Source: Maniola hyperantus (Eukaryota; Arthropoda; Insecta; Lepidoptera; Nymphalidae). From it: a DNA stretch of 64,000 nt. Where the stretch lies: the NCBI RefSeq assembly GCF_902806685.2, contig NC_048545.1:14655926-14719925 (forward strand), written 5' to 3'. The stretch's first letter is position 1, and each line of letters opens with the position of its first letter. Position numbers and translations under genes: made by a program. The notes under the pieces are model-generated. The model saw nothing but the letters and a program-made list of their open reading frames with translations. It ran no database searches and was not told where the DNA came from. Of this stretch, positions 9,013-18,615 are shown in pieces.

Positions 9013-9155
9013 ACGCACTCATCCGATCCGAATCCGTGAAAATACGTATACAAAAATATCTACTTGATATGTCATAATCAATGTCTTTGGTCATATAAAA
9101 ATAATTCTGACTACTTCGGTACGTATTTTCACGGACTCGGATCGGATGAGTGCGT
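9013..9155. mobile_element. Palindromic MITE with 36-bp arms
   Basis: ACGCACTCATCCGATCCGAA... (9013-9048) pairs with 9120-9155, one mismatch in 36. Internal 71 bp are AT-rich and noncoding. Confidence 0.75.
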
Positions 9156-9256
9156 AATACGATTACTATATATTATTATTCACATAGGTAGCTTTTATAC
9201 CTAAACTTAGTCTGTTCTAACTTATCTATGTTCGTAAAAACGGAATGCGTCTAAAG

Positions 9257-9349
9257 CGATTACGATTGACATGAGTGCGGGCACCGATGTTCGCTGGCAC
9301 ATGCTGTTACTATGAAGCGCCCCATCTAGTGAAACATTTATATCGCTGG
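9257..9349 (-). mobile_element. Family M repeat, inverted
   Basis: GATTACGATTGACATGAGTG, GGGCACCGATGTTCG, TGTTACTATGAAGCGCC, TATATCGCTG: reverse complement of 8447-8573. Confidence 0.6.
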
Positions 9350-9609
9350 CGTAATATCGTAATTAGTACACGAGAGCCAACAAAGCACGGATATAAAATG
9401 GCGGCTTGTCTGAGTTTTGTACTAAACTCTGATTTTATATACTTAGCTGAAGCTGAGGTTATTATTTTGTCCTGAGGTTGTTATGTTGTTGTATTATTAA
9501 GATAGGGCAGAAACAATCCTTACAAGTTCTTAAAAAAATATCGAATAAGGGCATTGCCAATGCGTTTTCGCAAATCGGAATTGTCGGTCCGTTCCTTGGT
9601 TTTCCTTTC

Positions 9610-9757
9610 AAAATTCAAATTCAAAAATCCTTTCTTAGCGGATGCCTACGTTATAATAGCTATCGGCATGCCAAATTTCAGCCCGATCCGTCCAGTAGTT
9701 TGTGCTGTGCGTTGATAGATCAGTCAGTCAGTGAATCATTTTATACATATATTTAAT
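9610..9757 (-). mobile_element. Helitron-B, CTAG end missing
   Basis: Carries AAAAATCCTTTCTTAGCGG through CCGATCCGTCCAGTAGTTTG and GATAGATCAGTCAGTCAGTG, but lacks the GCGACTTCGTCCGCG end. Confidence 0.7.
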
Positions 9758-9913
9758 TAAAGAAAAAGACATGATATAATTGAGAAAAAAAGATCCAAAT
9801 AAAAATTATTGTTTTATTAAAGTCCCGACTTAAACATTATGTTCTTATGGCAAAAACTAAATTGAATACAGAAAACATCAATAAAGGTTTAATATTAATA
9901 AATGTTTATAAAA

Positions 9914-10135
9914 TACTAGCTTATGCTCGCGACTTCGTCCGCGTGGACTACACAAATTTCAAACCCCTATTTCCCCCCCTTAGGGATTTAATTTTCAAAA
10001 ATCCTTTCTTAGCGGATGCCGACGTCATAATACCTATCTGCATGCCAAAATTTCACCCCGATCCATTCAGTAGTTTGAGCTGTGCGTTGATAGATCAGTC
10101 AGTCAGTCAGTCTTTTCATTTTATATATTTAGATT
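9914..10135 (-). mobile_element. Helitron-B copy, both termini
   Basis: CTAGCTTATGCTCGCGACTT at the left and TATATATTTAGA at the right, flanked by A and T as Helitrons require. Length about 222 bp. Confidence 0.8.
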
Positions 10136-10312
10136 CCAGTTTATGCAATACATTGCAGCAATAAATCCAGATATTTTTGGAGTGTTGCCAAGAGCTGCAG
10201 CTGCGCTTAAGATTCATTGCCGTGGAAAAAAACATTTTTAAACCGTATTAATATCAGACACAGATGTTGTACGAAATTGGCTAAGTTTTTTATACCTAAG
10301 GGTTAGGATAGG

Positions 10313-10653
10313 TTTTTTTTTTTTAAATTCAGATACAAGTTAGCCCTTGACTGCAATCTCACCTGGTGGTAAGTGATGATGCAGTCTAAGATGATAGCGG
10401 GCTAACCTGGAAGGGGTATGGCAGTTTTTATTAAACCCATACCCCTTTGGTTTCTACACGGCATTGTACCGGAACGCTAAATCGCTTGGCAGCACGGCTT
10501 TGCCGGCAGGGTGGTAACTAGCCACGGCCGAAGCCTCCCACCAGACCAGACCAGAAATTTAGAAATTATAAAATTCCAAACCCTTGCCATGAATCGAACC
10601 CGGGACCTCCCACTATTAAGATCACAGCGCTTACCACTGCGCCAGGGAGGTCG
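10313..10653 (-). mobile_element. SINE-E, full-length, tRNA-derived
   Basis: On the minus strand it starts GACCTCCCTGGCGCAGTGGT (A box TGGCGCAGTGGT), has B box GGGTTCGATTC, and continues with GGTGGGAGGCTTCGGCCGTG, GTTCCGGTACAATGCCGTGT, CCTTCCAGGTTAGCCCGC and ends in an A-rich tail (the T run at 10313-10324). It is 341 bp, equal to the copy at 20549-20889. Confidence 0.88.
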
Positions 10654-10711
10654 TCAAGGTACATATAAGTATTTTAGGAAACCTTGATATGGTTCATTAT
10701 AATAAGGATCG

Positions 10712-10736
10712 CCAAGCTATACCTAGTATAGCTTGG
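10712..10736. repeat. Short hairpin
   Basis: CCAAGCTATAC and GTATAGCTTGG separated by three bases. Confidence 0.5.
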
Positions 10737-10915
10737 TATAGTATATCATGACTAGAGGTACCTGCTCATAAAGTAAATTGTTAAATTACCTAGTAGTGCT
10801 GGAATTAATCGCTAGGCGACACGTCTTTATACTTCTGTTAAATATTATGTGATATGTCTATACAATTCTTGATATAGCTCGGGTATAGCTAATTCGCGTA
10901 ATATATATGTAGCTG

Positions 10916-11148
10916 ACTAGCTTATGCCCGCAACTTCATACGCGTTGAATTAGGTTTTTTAAAAATCCCGTGGGAACCCTTTGATTTTCCGGGATAAAAA
11001 GTAGCCTATGTCACTCTCCAGGTCTTTATCTGTACCCATACAAAAAATCACGTCAATCAGTTGAACCGTTGCGACGTGATTGAAGGACATACCAACAAAC
11101 CAACACACCAACAAACAAACACACATTCGCATTTATAATAAAGGTACT
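10916..11148 (-). mobile_element. Helitron-A copy, long form
   Basis: CTAGCTTATGCCCGCAACTT, TTTTCCGGGATAAAAAGTAG, CACTCTCCAGGTCTTTATCT, CGTTGCGACGTGATTGAAGG, then a run of ACCAACAAAC units and ATTTATAATAAAGGTAC. Confidence 0.75.
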
Positions 11149-11164
11149 AGGGTACTGATACAAT

Positions 11165-11207
11165 TACAGTGCGACAAGGCTCTCTTGGCACTTGAATAAC
11201 ATTGACA

Positions 11208-11239
<32 letters not shown>

Positions 11240-11339
11240 CGCTGTTGGAGAACAAAGGCTTAGAATATTCAAACAAGAACAAAGGGGACACTTGACGGCA
11301 ACGTTTCGCCACGCGCCAAGATAGCCTTGTCACACTGTA
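11165..11339. mobile_element. MITE with 25-bp inverted ends and internal poly-G
   Basis: TACAGTGCGACAAGGCTCTC... (11165-11189) pairs with 11315-11339, two mismatches. The interior holds a 32-base G run at 11208-11239. Confidence 0.7.
11208..11239. repeat. Poly(G) tract of 32
   Basis: Uninterrupted G run. Such runs can form G-quadruplexes, and their exact length is unreliable in assemblies. Confidence 0.85.
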
Positions 11340-11886
11340 CACTGTACCATTCACTGATAGATAGCGAGTGCTATCTTGATAGATAGCAACTCGGATAAGT
11401 ATTGCTAATTCGCGTAATTTATAGCTAATGCTATAAATTACGCGAACGAAGTCCCAGGTAAAAGAATTTCTACTCAGCCCGTAAGATGGTGATGATTAGA
11501 AAAGATAAGAAACTTTGATAGGTACTTAGTCTCGGATCATGTATAATTTGTAATGCAATATTTAGGACGTGTTTGTTTCCTGTCTTATTTCTTAGGTATG
11601 TAACTAAATAAGATATTAAAGACTTCAATCTAAGACACTTGTAGTAAATAGCAATCCATCTTCGACAGACAAAAACCTTCGTACGTGTGACAGTCGGACG
11701 AGAGTGCCAGTGTGTCGATCCAGCACTTTACAGATTGAGAGAGATTAAACGACCTTCAGACCTTTGTGCGGACTCCGGATGTACCCTACTTCGCGAATAT
11801 TACTAAATGCGCCTGAAAAAAAAAGATTCAAGGTGATAGATAAAAATATGGTTAGTGAACACATGTACATATAGGACTGGCTCCCT
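11340..11886. other. Spacer with perfect 17-bp-arm hairpin
   Basis: TTCGCGTAATTTATAGC (11409-11425) pairs exactly with 11430-11446 across four bases. The rest holds no recognisable family or long frame. Confidence 0.6.
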
Positions 11887-12046
11887 CATATCACTACCCA
11901 TATTATAAATGCGAAAGTGTGTTTGTTTGTTGGTTTGTTCTTCATCACGTCGCAACGGAGCAACGGATTGATGTTTTTTTTGCATGGCTATAGTTTAAGA
12001 CATGGAGAGTGACATAGGCTACTGTTTATCCCGGAAAATCAAAGTG
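11887..12046 (+). mobile_element. Helitron-A, 3'-truncated
   Basis: Starts A/TCACTACCCATATTATAAA, then GCGAAAGTGTGTTTGTTTG, CGTCGCAACGGAGCAACGG and TATCCCGGAAAATCAAAG, and stops before the CTAG end. Confidence 0.7.
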
Positions 12047-12116
12047 TTTTAGTTGTAAATAGCGGGACCGGTAATACGATGAATATCATACGACACGATC
12101 GTGGGTCAGTACCCGT

Positions 12117-12402
12117 AGTACAAGATTTTACGTCTCACCAAACGAAACCAAATTCGAGAGTCGAAATACTTCCGCGTTACAGTAAAATGGACCTAAACAG
12201 CCTTGAATTGAAGTCAAATATTCAATGCCACTGATTTTAATTTCGCAATGTTTCCGCTTGGAGCGCTGGCTGTAGAAGTGTAGACAAACTTGAGCTTTAA
12301 AACAAGGCGTTTAAGATCCAGTTTACTGTAAGTGTGGAAGTATTTCGACTCTCGAATTTGGTTTGGTTTGGTGAGACGTAAAATCTTGTACTACGGGTAC
12401 TG
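12117..12402. mobile_element. Palindromic MITE, family H
   Basis: CAGTACCCGTAGTACAAGAT at the left and its complement at the right. The arms stay alignable for about 90 bp (TTACGTCTCACCAAAC, AATTCGAGAGTCGAAATACT). Interior carries TTCCGCTTGGAGCGCTGGCT. No ORF. The best-preserved relatives are at 27491-27786 and 48313-48607. Confidence 0.8.
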
Positions 12403-12566
12403 GCATGCAGATTACCTCACGATATTTTCCTTATCTACTTAAAACTTGCTTTAATCTGCAAATTATGAATTCTATAAAATGGACCTACTCAGGAAATGAA
12501 CCAGAGAATTTCTACTTACACTGCTGCAGCGTACACCATTACCTACGCTAAAACTTAAAAGTCATC

Positions 12567-12722
12567 GATCATCATCATCATCATCATCATCAACCGAAAG
12601 ACGTCCACTGCTGGACATAGGTCTCTTGAAGGGACTTCCATTTCACATGCCACGGCCTTGCGCCGCCTGAATCCGTCTGATGTCATCCGTCCACCTAATG
12701 GGGTCTTCCAAGGCAAGAGGTC
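12567..12722 (-). mobile_element. RTE-type LINE 3' end with ATC/GAT tail
   Basis: (ATC)n at 12567-12591, then GTCCACTGCTGGACATAGGT and the reverse of the WTDDI...AQDR coding tail. Noncoding relic. Confidence 0.7.
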
Positions 12723-13083
12723 GTAAAAAAGGAATTATTTATGTCCCAACTACTTATAATAAGTAATAGTATCATTATAATTCATTTTCCCCTACAAAAT
12801 TATACCAAGTAAAGTATCCCCGAAGAGTGATAATAAAAACTTTTCGAATTTAATGGATCGTGGTAACAAGTCTAATACATACGAAAAACTTCGGCGTCAA
12901 ACTCGAGAACTTTTGACGGAGTTCTCCAAAAGGACAGCTTTTTTGTATTCATACTTGTTCAAATAATGAAATTACTTTTATGAAGAATTTAAATAACTCG
13001 CGTCGTAGTATGAGAACTATTTTAGAATTGACTTATGTAGTTTAGGAGTGATGTTTATTATTTTAGGTCCATGTTAGGTTAAA
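12723..13083. other. Unassigned spacer
   Basis: AT-rich; no frame or repeat recognised. Confidence 0.45.
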
Positions 13084-13225
13084 AACTAGATGATACCTGC
13101 GATTTATGTTTATGAAAATCCTTCCTCGGAATGCAAGCTATCTGTACCAATTTCGTCAAAATCGGTTAAGCGGGTGGGCTGTCAAAAGCTAGCAGACAGA
13201 CACTTTTAATATTATAATATTTATA
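13084..13225 (-). mobile_element. Helitron-A, internally deleted
   Basis: ACTAGATGATACCTGCGATT, CGTCAAAATCGGTTAAGCGG, AAAGCTAGCAGACAGACAC. The FCCGGGATAAA-equivalent block is missing. Confidence 0.6.
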
Positions 13226-13231
13226 ATATTA

Positions 13232-13687
13232 GTTTTTAGGGTTCCGTACCTCAAAAGGAAAAAAGGAATTCTTATAGGATCACTTCGTTGTCTGTCTGTC
13301 TATCTATCTGTATATCCGTCTGTTGTGTCTGTCAAGAAAACCTATAGGGTACTTTCCGTTGACCTAGAATCATGAAATTTGGCAGGTGGGTAGGTCTTAA
13401 TAGCACCAGTAAAGGAAAAAGTCCGAAAACCGTGAATTTATGGTTAAGTCACAAAATTAAAATTAAAATGTGTTAATGAACAAATACCTAATTAGTATTT
13501 TTAATTTTCAAAGTAACTCTTATACCAAGTGGGGTATCATATGAAAAGGCTTTACCTGTACATTCTAAAACAAATTTTCATTTATTTTTATGCATAATAG
13601 TTTTTGATTTATCGTGCAAAATGTCGAAAAAAATGCCTGAGCACGGAACCCTCGGTGCGCGTGTCTGACTCGTACTTGGCTGGTTTC
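13232..13687 (+). mobile_element. C-family repeat, full-length
   Basis: From TTTTTAGGGTTCCGTACCTC through TATAGGATCACTTCGTTGTC, TTGACCTAGAATCATGAAAT, AAGTGGGGTATCATATGAAA and CGTGCAAAATGTCGAAAAAA to GGAACCCTCGGTGCGCG and CTTGGCTGGTTT. About 456 bp, noncoding. Confidence 0.8.
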
Positions 13688-13689
13688 TT

Positions 13690-14073
13690 TAGCAAAGAGT
13701 CCCCTCGGGATTTTTATAAAACCTAAATCTACGTGGCCAAGGTAGATATGTAGATTTAGATTTTTTAATCCATAGGGAACTCTTTAATGCGTAAGCTTGG
13801 TACATCAACAGCTCGCATCAAGACGGACATAGACTACTTTTTATCCGGGAAAATCAGAAAGGGATTTTTGAAAATCTAAGGCTGAGATCTATAGAGCGCA
13901 CTTTGACTTTGCTTAGACTTATGATTGAGTTAAAACGAGACAGATTTATGTGAGAGATATACATCTGTCTCGTTTTAAGTATGTCTTAAGTCTAAGCAGG
14001 GTCAAAATGAGCTCTATAGATTTCGTACCCTAAGTAAATCCACGTGGACGAAGCCGCAGGCATCATCTAGTTA
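13690..14073 (+). mobile_element. Helitron-A remnants split by MITE L
   Basis: GACTACTTTTTATCCGGGAA and AATCCACGTGGACGAAGCCG then CATCATCTAG/T. MITE L occupies 13876-14034 between them. A second short Helitron-A scrap lies at 13694-13737. Confidence 0.65.
13876..14034. mobile_element. MITE L, 159 bp
   Basis: CTAAGGCTGAGATCTATAGA at the left and the inverted form ending CCCTAAG at the right. The inner arms AAAACGAGACAGAT and ATCTGTCTCGTTTT form a second inverted repeat. The copy at 21752-21910 has the same length. Confidence 0.75.
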
Positions 14074-14483
14074 ATATATCATATCATAACATCAGAAATT
14101 GTCAATAGCAGCATATTTCTGTGTCATCGCATTATGCGCGAGGTAGGTAGGTATACGAAAATCGTGGGTCATCTGAAAAATTGCTTTTACATAATACGAC
14201 CTTTCCATTCCACGGACAGATGGACAGAGCTGATCCACACATTGGACGAGGCTGTAACCGACACAGAATATAGAACTTAACGGTTTAGAAAATAAGGTCG
14301 GAATTGTGTTAGCAAACACGATGAATGGATCTATTTGTATGAGCATCTGTAGAACGAATCGAATTAAAAAAGAGTCTTTTCAATTGCGAGGCGCCGCCGC
14401 CGCGCGCCGTTGGGAATGTGTTTTTGGAATGAATGTTTTTTATCTGTGACAATCGTGACAATATCCTGCATTGATAGACTTTA

Positions 14484-14601
14484 GCGACCTTTAGAAGGAG
14501 GTAGCAGATTTGTAGAGCGTTGTCCCTGTCGTTGAGACTGACAAAACGTCATATAGGAATGAGTGACAGAGAACGCTCTACAAAGCCGAAATGTCAGCAG
14601 G
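14484..14601. mobile_element. MITE I, ends truncated
   Basis: CGACCTTTAGAAGGAGGTAG, TTGTAGAGCGTTGTCCCTGT, GACTGACAAAACGTCATATA, then ACGCTCTACAAAGCCGAAAT. Compare 35840-36019 and 48665-48825. Confidence 0.65.
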
Positions 14602-14648
14602 AACGGAACCCTCGGTGCGCGAGTCTGACTCACACTTGGCCGGTTTTT
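14602..14648 (+). mobile_element. C-family 3' end fragment
   Basis: CGGAACCCTCGGTGCGCGAG followed by CACACTTGGCCGGTTTTT. Confidence 0.65.
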
Positions 14649-14697
14649 CATAGTCTTGCATCTCTTATCTCTAAAGAGCTACATTTGCCCAAACTTT

Positions 14698-14872
14698 TTA
14701 TCATCATCATCATCATCATCATCATCAGCCTGTGGACGTCCGCTGTTGGACATAGGTCTTCCCTAAAGAGCGCCACCACACCCGGTCCTCAGCCTTCCTC
14801 ATCCAGCCACTTCCCGCCAGCCTCTTTATATCCTCGGTCCATCGTGCTGGAGGGCGTCCCACACTACGCTTT
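14698..14872 (-). mobile_element. RTE-type LINE 3' end with ATC tail
   Basis: (ATC)n at 14701-14727 followed by GTTGGACATAGGTCTTCCC and, on the minus strand, KRSVGRPPARWTEDIKRLAG, the RTE C-terminal signature. The minus-strand frame also continues upstream into unrelated sequence. Confidence 0.8.
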
Positions 14873-15416
14873 ATAGAAGACAAAAATGAGTCTTTGCTGC
14901 ATAATGCTGTCATAAAACAAATGCTTCCCAGGATAATACTTACTCCACTGAATACCTCCAAGACCAGCGTACTTAGACCCCTGCAATGCTATTTACTTCC
15001 AATTCGACCATACATCAACTCGGTCTCTAAGCAACGAAGCGGTCCAACTTAATATTGCCACATTACCTTCGAGTGTAATGGAGTCTTTCTACAAATGGAT
15101 CCGGCTGACAAATTTTAGACTCTATGCGTATTGTTTTAAGGTATGTTTTAATAATTGGTTAATGATTTAATTATTATTTTCCAGAACACGTCTTACAAAT
15201 GTCTTTATTGAATGAAAAAAGCTCCAGATTGTTTAAGCTTTTTATTTACTTAATTAAAAATTATATCTCTATGGTCCTGTTGTCAATAAATATTGGATAG
15301 TTGGTTCTGAAACCTTATTACAGGAAGACATTAGGGCCAGCGCATACAGACTGAGTGGAGTGGAGTTGAGTTTGTATCACTCTAATGTAACACTCTGTAT
15401 GTACTATTGGATGGCA
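14873..15416. other. Unassigned stretch
   Basis: No family recognised. The segment may contain further LINE sequence adjoining the RTE tail, but no conserved residues were seen. Confidence 0.4.
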
Positions 15417-15655
15417 CTACGGTTTCTCTGCGTGGATTTAGGTTTTTTTCATAAATCCCGTGGGAACTCTGTTATTTTCCGGGATAAAAAGTAAGTGTGA
15501 TAAAAAGACGTGATTTTTTGCATGGGTAACAGTTACAGACCTTGAGAGTGGCATAGGGTACTTTTTATCCCGAAAAATCAACGAGACGTTCCCACTTCCC
15601 TCGGGATTTTTAAAACCCTAAATCCACGCGAACGAAGTCGCGGGCATCAGCTAGT
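15417..15655. mobile_element. Helitron-A, second head-to-head composite
   Basis: Left: CTGCGTGGATTTAGG and TTTTCCGGGATAAAAAGTAA in one orientation. Right, from about 15500: ACGTGATTTTTTGCATGGG to CGCGGGCATCAGCTAG/T in the other. This repeats the architecture at 7923-8133. Confidence 0.65.
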
Positions 15656-15816
15656 TTATAATATGGGTAGTGATTAATCTCGACTATTAGTAGGCACGAA
15701 ATGCGAATTAATTACATTATTTAGTACGCAGTGCTAGGAACTTTCGTAATCCAAGTTGGATGAGGTTGGTTGTTTACAGTGAAGCAATTTCGCTCTAAGC
15801 ACGGCTTTGTATACGC

Positions 15817-16318
15817 CAGTACGCTTAGTACAAGATTCTATGTCTCAACAAGCAACGTTAATAGTATTCGAGTGTCGGAACAATTCCGCGTTATAGTAAA
15901 CTAGCTTATGCCCGCGACTTCGTCCGCGTGGACTACACAAATTTGAAACCATTTTACCTACTTAGGGGTTGAATTTTTAAAAATCCTTTTTTAGCGGATA
16001 ACAGCTATCTGGATGCCAAATTTCAGCCCGATCCGTCCAGTAGTTTGAGCTGTGCGTTGATAGATCAGTCAGTCAGTCACCTTTTCCTTTTATATATTTA
16101 GAAGACTAGATCCTAACTGCCTTGTTTTAACGCGTAAGTTTGTCCACATATCTACAGCCAGCGCTCGAAGTGGAAACGTTGCGAAATTAAAATCAGTATT
16201 GAATTTTTTACTTTAATGCAAAACTTATTAGGTCCATTTTACTTTGACGTTATTGCGTTTCGACTCTCGAATTCTAGCAACGTTTGGTGAGACGTAAAAT
16301 CTTATACTAAGCGTACTG
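15817..16318. mobile_element. MITE H, diverged, interrupted by Helitron-B
   Basis: Ends CAGTACGCTTAGTACAAGAT and its complement at 16299-16318. Internal CAGCCAGCGCTCGAAGTGGA and AAATTAAAATCAGTATTGAA. Helitron-B sits at 15900-16104 at the position AGTAAACTAG/ATCC. Confidence 0.75.
15900..16104 (-). mobile_element. Helitron-B inside MITE H
   Basis: CTAGCTTATGCCCGCGACTT to CCTTTTATATATTTAGA. ACTAG is repeated on the far side, so either the host carried CTAG or a short duplication arose. Confidence 0.75.
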
Positions 16319-16494
16319 AACAGTGAACTATGGTTTGCATAAATAAATACTACGGCTAGCCTCTAGAGTCCACTTTGCTTAGTGCGGAAGCTTAGTATTT
16401 GAGCAATGCCCATTTGAACAATAGGTTTAGGTTTATTATTAGGTATAGTGCATTCAAAATAAACTAGCGTGATTCCACTTGAGACCGTCATCAG

Positions 16495-16522
16495 CAATAC
16501 TCGCACTTGGCCGGTTTTTTTA
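16495..16522 (+). mobile_element. C-family 3' end scrap
   Basis: ACTCGCACTTGGCCGGTTTT only. Confidence 0.5.
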
Positions 16523-16685
16523 ATTGCCCTTTCAATAGCACAGTGGTAATTTTCACACTTTACCATGTAGGTAGGCAAGCACATTCATCACTGAAAGAAC
16601 TCAAAGTGAAATCCTTTCACAAATAATTGTTATTCGAATCACGTTGAGCTTTAGAGCGCGCTCGCAATCTTTTTAATCTGCGAAT

Positions 16686-17064
16686 TCACTAATGGTAGGG
16701 GAGCCAAATAGATGCTAAATAGGGATTTACTCGAGCGTCGTGGGGACCTATTGTGAAAATTAGGTGCTAAAATGAAAAAAGGTTATATGATGTAACCCCT
16801 TTCACTGGTGGGGAGCTCGCGTACAGGTTTTCAAAAATATAAAAAAAAGTTGTCACAAAGACATACTCCAGCGCTTTGGATAATAATAGTGTATAATGCG
16901 CCCCATGTGCCCCATTATCACTTCCCACTTCCTTATGACACGCTCAAATTGTCAGATTAATGAAATACGCACTTTTCTGCATCTAATTAACTTGCCTTGT
17001 CTTAATCTGACGCGCTCGAGTAAATCCTAAAATCCCCTCTTGGGCATACCCCCTACCATAATGA
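16686..17064. mobile_element. Palindromic element with gapped inverted ends
   Basis: TCACTAATGGTAGGGGAGCC...GATTTACTCGAGCG at the left matches the complement of the right end (CGCTCGAGTAAATCC...CCCCTACCATAATGA) with gaps. About 379 bp. No ORF. Confidence 0.6.
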
Positions 17065-17090
17065 ATAAGTAAGCAGTTCCCGAGTCTCCA

Positions 17091-17106
17091 CCCCCCCCCC
17101 CCCCCC
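17091..17106. repeat. Poly(C) tract of 16
   Basis: Uninterrupted C run. Confidence 0.85.
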
Positions 17107-17267
17107 ACGTGACAGATGGTGCTCATTTGTTATGTTAATTCTAATTCACTAATCTGCTTCTGGAATCTGGATAGATTATGTATACCTACCTACCCACCAC
17201 GTAGATTGATACAGGATGTAAGCAGAACGCTAACAAACATTAATAATTATTTATGCAAAGACGAACT

Positions 17268-17370
17268 AAATAAAAAACCGGCCAAGTGCAAATCAGACTC
17301 GCGCACTGAGGGTTCTGCAGTACAATCGTATTTTATCGACATTTTGCACGATAAATCAATTTTTTTTAAA
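17268..17370 (-). mobile_element. C-family 3' part, inverted
   Basis: AAAAAACCGGCCAAGTGCAA, GACTCGCGCACTGAGGGTTC, TTTTGCACGATAAATCAA. Confidence 0.7.
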
Positions 17371-17400
17371 TAGGATAAAAAAAGGAATTTACACTTACAT

Positions 17401-17573
17401 CAAAGTCAAAGTCAAAGTCAAATGATTTATTCAAAATAGGTAATAAATTACTCTTATTGATTGTCTGGTATAGTGTTAGATTTGTAAGATAATATAGTGG
17501 TGATAATTATAACGCAAACTTAAAACTAAAGCTACGAGGGTTCCAAACGCGCCCAGGTCTGAGAAGAGCCCAC
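17401..17573 (-). mobile_element. LINE 3' end with TTTGAC tail (family P)
   Basis: On the minus strand it reads GAACCCTCGTAGC..., ATTTATTACCTATTTTGAAT, AAATCATTTGACTTTGACTT. The same end, with a clear target duplication, is at 40732-40875. Too short to encode protein. Confidence 0.7.
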
Positions 17574-17577
17574 AATC

Positions 17578-17803
17578 ACACAAAAAAAATTAAATTGTGG
17601 CCATGAACTAATAATTAGTATTTTCAAGTAAGATAACTATATCAAGTGGGGTATTATATGAAAGGTCTTCACCTGTGCAATTCTAAAACAGATTTTTATT
17701 TAATGTATTTGAATCATCTTGCAAAATGTCGAAATAATACGACTCTAGTACGGAACCCTCATTGCGCGAGCCTGACTCGCACTTGGCCGGTTTTTTTTTT
17801 AAA
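17578..17803 (+). mobile_element. C-family repeat, 3' half
   Basis: ACACAAAAAAAATTAAATTG, AAGTGGGGTATTATATGAAA, then CGGAACCCTCATTGCGCGAG and CTTGGCCGGTTTTTT. Confidence 0.75.
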
Positions 17804-18099
17804 AAGCTATAAAAATTGAGCTACTAAACATAATATTTGCATGTAAATTACATCATCTGATCCGAAGGTCGGCCATCTCAGTTATATGGCTTTTGTAGAG
17901 ATTGAAACAAGATTGGGTCTCGTAAAACTAGATGCCGATCTATTTTGACGATATTTTTATTGGATTCGATACCTATTGATGATTTCAATGTTATTCGAAA
18001 GTTTAGGTAGCAGTAGGTAGCCACATCTAAATATATATAACATACCTACATAAATAAAAACAGGCCGAATTGAGAACCACCTCCTTTTTGGAAGTCGGT
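17804..18099. other. Unassigned spacer
   Basis: No repeat boundary or frame recognised. Confidence 0.45.
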
Positions 18100-18312
18100 T
18101 AAAAAGGAAAAGGTGACTGACTGTCTGACTGATCTATCAACGCATTACGCATAGCTCAAACTACTGGACGGATCGGGCTGAAATTTGGCATGCAGATAAC
18201 TTTTATGGCGTCCGCTAAGAAAGGGTTTTTGAAAATTCAACCCCAAAGGGGGTGAAATAGGGGTTTGAAATTTGTGTAGTCCACGCGGACGAAGTCGCGG
18301 GAATAAGCTAGT
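18100..18312 (+). mobile_element. Helitron-B copy
   Basis: AAAAGGAAAAGGTGACTGAC to GAAGTCGCGGGAATAAGCTAG/T. The TC end is worn. Confidence 0.75.
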
Positions 18313-18377
18313 TTAAATATATAAAAGGAGAAGGTGACTGACTGACTGACTGATCTGTCAACGCACAGTTCAAACTA
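18313..18377 (+). mobile_element. Helitron-B, 5' 65 bp only
   Basis: ATATAAAAGGAGAAGGTGAC, (GACT)4, CAACGCACAGTTCAAACTA, then it breaks off. Confidence 0.65.
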
Positions 18378-18444
18378 TATATATGTTTTTTTAAATAGAG
18401 ATAGCGAGCAAACGAGCAGATGATGCTTTAATTTTCATAAAATA

Positions 18445-18615
18445 CTAGCTTATGCTCGCGACGTCATCCGCGTGGACTCCACAAATTTTAAACCCTTATT
18501 TAACGCCCATAGGAGTTGAATTTTCAAAAATCCTTTCTTAGCGGATGTCCACGTCATAATAGCTATCTGCAATTGCATGCCAAATTTCAGCCCGATCCGT
18601 CCAGTAGTTTGAGCT
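18445..18615 (-). mobile_element. Helitron-B truncated by D
   Basis: CTAGCTTATGCTCGCGACGT to CCGATCCGTCCAGTAGTTTG, cut exactly at the D-family start GAGGGTTCCATAACCG. Confidence 0.75.

Noticed and set aside
11133..11354. 73-residue minus-strand frame with a proline run
   Set aside because: The prolines are only the translation of the poly(G) tract inside a MITE.
14520..14876. 118-residue plus-strand frame with an isoleucine run
   Set aside because: It crosses MITE I, a C-family end, an ATC microsatellite and an inverted LINE tail.
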